Under the pieces are notes generated by a model, which searched no databases, was not told the origin of the DNA, and saw only the letters and a program-made list of their open reading frames with translations. A stretch of DNA of 64,000 nucleotides. Source: Candidatus Methylaffinis lahnbergensis (GTDB taxonomy: Bacteria; Pseudomonadota; Alphaproteobacteria; Rhizobiales; Beijerinckiaceae). Shown here one piece after another: positions 61,195-64,000 of this stretch. The DNA lies in assembly GCA_002890675.1 (NCBI GenBank), contig PEFW01000002.1, forward strand, positions 1-64,000, written 5' to 3'. The translations under genes were made by a program, and so were the position numbers. How positions within the stretch are numbered: the stretch's first letter is position 1; the number at the start of each line of letters is the position of its first letter.

Positions 61195-61355
61195 GGCAAG
61201 ATTGTTCGCCGGCGCCGCGCCGTGCCCAATCCAAGCTTGACTCAAGGCTTGGCAATTTGCCTAGATCGAAACGCGAATGAGGCCGATGCAAACCGCCTCT
61301 GGCTGGTACTCCCATTCCAGATGCCATCGCGCCGCCTTTCGATTTGCGGAGCGCC

Positions 61356-62189
61356 ATGCCGATGTCCCTTGCCTACCCGAGTATCGATCCGGTGCTGATC
61401 GCGATCGGTCCCTTGCCGATCCGCTGGTATGCCTTGGCCTATATCGCCGGGCTGGTGCTCGGGTGGGCCTATGCGCGGGCACTGGTGACGCAAAAGGCCT
61501 TTTGGGGCGGCACGCCTCCCTTCGATCCCTTGGCCATTGACGATCTTCTCCTCTCGGCGGCGATGGGGGTCATTCTCGGCGGAAGGCTCGGCTATGTGCT
61601 ATTTTACAATGCCGGATTTTATCTTGCGCATCCGGCCGAGATTTTCGCTGTTTGGAAAGGCGGTATGTCGTTTCATGGCGGATTCGCCGGAACCGCTCTC
61701 GCGATATATGTCCTCGCCAAGCGCAAGAGAATTTCGGTGCTGAGCCTTGCCGACGTCTGCGCCGCCGCGGTTCCGGTCGGGCTTTTTCTCGGCCGCATCG
61801 CGAATTTCATCAAGCCGGAACTTTGGGGCCGGCCGGCTGACGTGCCTTGGGCGATGGTTTTTCCCGGCGCCGGGCCGAGCCCCCGCCACCCGAGCCAGCT
61901 CTACGAGGCAGGCCTCGAAGGGGTTGTTCTCTTTCTTTTGCTTTATGTCGCGCTTCATATGGGCGCGCTGCGGCGGCCGGGACTTGTCGCCGGGCTTTTT
62001 GCCGCCGGCTACGGTATCGCGCGCATCGCTTGCGAATTTTTTCGCGAACCGGACCCGCAGCTGGGCTTTCTGTTCGGCGGCGCGACCATGGGCATGCTCT
62101 TGTCGCTGCCGTTGATCGCCGTAGGCTTTATTTTTATCGTCCACGCTTGCCGCCGGCCGACCGGCCGCGGCATGAATAGACCCGCATGA
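61356..62189 (+). CDS. lgt: Prolipoprotein diacylglyceryl transferase
   Basis: The 277-residue inner-membrane protein starts [20 protein letters not shown] (GGAG before the ATG). It contains [55 protein letters not shown] and the Lgt signature [40 protein letters not shown] and [10 protein letters not shown] follow. It transfers diacylglycerol from phosphatidylglycerol to the lipobox Cys of prolipoproteins. It overlaps the next gene by 4 bases, starting the lgt-MidA-pgeF operon common in Hyphomicrobiales. Confidence 0.96.
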   Translation: MPMSLAYPSIDPVLIAIGPLPIRWYALAYIAGLVLGWAYARALVTQKAFWGGTPPFDPLAIDDLLLSAAMGVILGGRLGYVLFYNAGFYLAHPAEIFAVWKGGMSFHGGFAGTALAIYVLAKRKRISVLSLADVCAAAVPVGLFLGRIANFIKPELWGRPADVPWAMVFPGAGPSPRHPSQLYEAGLEGVVLFLLLYVALHMGALRRPGLVAGLFAAGYGIARIACEFFREPDPQLGFLFGGATMGMLLSLPLIAVGFIFIVHACRRPTGRGMNRPA

Positions 62190-63283
62190 ACCCGCTCGAA
62201 AATCTCATCCGCGAGACGATCGCCGAAAGCGGGCCAATAAGCCTCGAGACCTACATGACCCTTGCGCTGGCGCATCCGGTGCACGGCTATTACGCCTCCA
62301 AAATGCCGTTGGGAGAGAGCGGCGATTTCATCACCGCGCCGGAGATCAGCCAGATGTTCGGTGAATTGATTGGCCTTTGGTGCGTCGGGGTCTGGCGCGC
62401 CGTGGGCGAACCCAGGCCCCTTCTGCTCGCCGAATTGGGGCCAGGGCGCGGCAGTTTGATGGCGGACGCCTTACGCGCGGCACGGATTGCGCCGGATTTC
62501 CTTGGCGCAATCGATCTCAATCTTGTCGAGACAAGCGAGGCCTTGGCGGCTCGCCAGCGCGTGTCGCTGCAAGAATCGCGGGTTGTGGCGAGGTGGCACA
62601 AGACCGCGGAGGAGTTGCCGAGTGGCCCCGCGATCATCGTCGCCAATGAATATTTCGATTGCCTACCGGTGCGCCATTTCGTCCATGGGCCGGAAGGCTG
62701 GCACGAAAGGCTCGTCGGACTAGATGGCGAAGGGCGGTTGTGCTTTGGCCTTGCGCCGGAAGCCGAACCAGGCCTTGCCGCGCCGGGCGAAGCTGGGCAA
62801 GTGATCGAGGTGGGTCTCGCGGGGGCCCATTTGATGGCGCGGCTTGCGGCGCGCATTGCCGCTGAGGGCGGCGCGCTCCTCGTCATCGACTACGGCTACG
62901 ACACGCCCGGGCGCGGCGAAACCTTGCAGGCGGTGAAGCGGCATCGTTTCGCCGATCCATTGCGCGATCCCGGCGAAGCCGATCTCACCGCGCATGTCGA
63001 TTTTTGCGGGCTTGTCCGGGCGGCACGCGCGGCGGGCGCTAGAACTCACGGCCCCGTGCCGCAAGGCGAATGGCTGGCCCGTCTCGGCATCCATGAACGC
63101 GCCGCGAAGTTGCGGTGCTATGCCGGCGAGCGCCAGCGCGCCGCCATCGATTCGGCGCTCCTGCGCCTGGCGGGCAATGGGGCGGTCGACTTCGGCGGCG
63201 ATATGGCGCGGCTCTTCAAGGTGCTTGCGGTGACAGCGCCCGGTTTTGCCGCCCCGCCAGGTTTCGAGACGCCTGCGGCATGA
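62186..63283 (+). CDS. MidA/NDUFAF7-family SAM-dependent methyltransferase
   Basis: The 365-residue protein reads [60 protein letters not shown] (SAM loop), [20 protein letters not shown] and [26 protein letters not shown]7 methylates an arginine of a complex I subunit in mitochondria. The bacterial substrate is less certain. It overlaps lgt and pgeF by 4 bases each, so all three are translationally coupled. Confidence 0.92.
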   Translation: MNPLENLIRETIAESGPISLETYMTLALAHPVHGYYASKMPLGESGDFITAPEISQMFGELIGLWCVGVWRAVGEPRPLLLAELGPGRGSLMADALRAARIAPDFLGAIDLNLVETSEALAARQRVSLQESRVVARWHKTAEELPSGPAIIVANEYFDCLPVRHFVHGPEGWHERLVGLDGEGRLCFGLAPEAEPGLAAPGEAGQVIEVGLAGAHLMARLAARIAAEGGALLVIDYGYDTPGRGETLQAVKRHRFADPLRDPGEADLTAHVDFCGLVRAARAAGARTHGPVPQGEWLARLGIHERAAKLRCYAGERQRAAIDSALLRLAGNGAVDFGGDMARLFKVLAVTAPGFAAPPGFETPAA

Positions 63284-64000
63284 CGCAAAAAACTGCAATA
63301 CCACTGCGCGCGACCGTCCTCGACGCGCCGGGCCTAACCCATGGATTTTTCACCCGGCAGGGCGGCGTCTCGACTGGAGTTTACGCATCGCTCAACGGCG
63401 GGGTGGGCTCGCGGGACGATCCGCACTCGGTTGCCGAAAACCGGCGCCGGATGGCGGCGCACCTTAGCGTCGATCCGGCGGATTTCCTCGTGCCTTACCA
63501 GATTCATTCGGCTAAGGCGCTGATCGTGACGCAAGCTTTTATCGAGCGCCCGCATTGCGATGCCCTGGTGACGTCCGTGCGAGGCCTAGGACTCGGCGTC
63601 ACTGGCGCCGATTGCGGCATGATCCTGTTCGCCGACCGAGAGGCGCGGGTGATCGGCGCCGCGCATGCCGGCTCGAAAGGCGCGCTCGCTGGCGTGCTCG
63701 AAGCAACGCTCGAAGCGATGGAAACGCTTGGCGCGCGCCGGGCCTCGACGGTCGCGGCGCTGGGCCCAATGATCGCGCGGAATAGTTATGAGGTCGACAC
63801 CGAATTTGCCGATCGATTCATCGCGGCCTCGACCGGCCACGCGAGCTTTTTTTCGGCTTCGGCGCGCGACGGGCATTTCATGTTCGATCTGCCCGGCTTT
63901 ATCGCGATGCGGCTGCGGCTTGCGGGCATCGGCTTATTCGAGGATTTGGCCCGCGACACCTATGCCGAGCCGGAGTCATTTTATTCCTACCGCCGCTGCG
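63280..64000 (+). CDS. pgeF: PgeF (laccase-domain, YfiH family), 3' end outside the window
   Basis: The frame starts with ATG overlapping the previous stop and stays open to the window edge (240 codons). Family motifs are LTHGFFTRQGGVSTGVYASL, VPYQIHSAKALIV (His), GVTGADCGMILFADREARVI (Cys) and GAAHAGSKGALAGVLEATLE (His), then SFYSYRRC at the edge. These His-Cys-His residues bind zinc. YfiH proteins act as purine nucleoside phosphorylases and edit cell-wall precursors (PgeF). The usual HAGW(R/K)G reads HAGSKG here. Confidence 0.9.
   Translation, partial: MTQKTAIPLRATVLDAPGLTHGFFTRQGGVSTGVYASLNGGVGSRDDPHSVAENRRRMAAHLSVDPADFLVPYQIHSAKALIVTQAFIERPHCDALVTSVRGLGLGVTGADCGMILFADREARVIGAAHAGSKGALAGVLEATLEAMETLGARRASTVAALGPMIARNSYEVDTEFADRFIAASTGHASFFSASARDGHFMFDLPGFIAMRLRLAGIGLFEDLARDTYAEPESFYSYRRC

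Noticed and set aside
1..64000. CRISPR arrays, rRNA operons, replication origin
   Set aside because: No regularly spaced repeat-spacer array, no rRNA-like sequence and no DnaA-box/parS cluster were seen on reading both strands.

Overview
The window reads as chromosome of an alphaproteobacterium of the order Hyphomicrobiales, probably a methylotroph- or methanotroph-like member (Beijerinckiaceae/Methylocystaceae type). This is inferred from gene content: an imuA-imuB-dnaE2 mutasome behind an alphaproteobacterial LexA box (GTTC-N7-GTTC), recA followed by alaS, the pqqABCDE operon for PQQ, intracellular PHB depolymerase plus phasin, a Tim44-like adaptor, and GC-rich codon use. No rRNA or other species-level marker is present.

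Layout. 1-3.4 kb: three tiny genes, a LuxR-type regulator, a decayed GH15 fragment, a small secreted His/Pro-rich protein and a methyltransferase. 3.6-10.4 kb: DNA-damage block (dnaE2, imuB, imuA, and an SRAP/HMCES-type protein starting at TTG so that Cys lies at position 2). 10.5-12.3 kb: rppH and a divergent polysaccharide deacetylase. 12.3-20.5 kb: a gene graveyard interrupted by phaZ and a phasin. It holds broken pieces of an Nmad3-like protein, two conserved hypotheticals, phosphoketolase, glgX, a secreted protein and two integrases, and ends at tRNA-Leu(CAG). 20.7-40.4 kb: mostly housekeeping genes (NDUFA9-like protein, EI24 protein, zincin, Smr, mltA, Tim44, fxsA, proC, YbjN), a galactose-oxidase-like protein, an RND efflux pair, a YfgM-like protein and der.

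40.6-46.3 kb is the most unusual part. recA is boxed in by two different IS1595-type insertions. The upstream one (40604-43226) has 23-bp terminal inverted repeats and a perfect 8-bp target duplication. Besides its transposase it carries two tRNA-like sequences, a 244-aa protein of unknown function and a 58-aa ORF. The downstream one (44524-46281) is a non-autonomous derivative. Its inverted repeats enclose only the tail of a transposase, an intact N4/N6-type DNA methyltransferase, and a BglII/BstYI-type restriction enzyme gene killed by a nonsense codon and a frameshift. It separates recA from alaS.

46.3-64 kb: alaS, a universal stress protein, an alpha/beta hydrolase, tRNA-Leu(CAA), a fused indolepyruvate ferredoxin oxidoreductase, the complete pqqA-B-C-D-E operon (pqqA only 25 codons), leuD, a histone-deacetylase-family amidohydrolase, modE, and the overlapping lgt / MidA-like methyltransferase / pgeF cluster that runs off the right edge. 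All assignments come from reading motifs and recalled family patterns; no database search was run.
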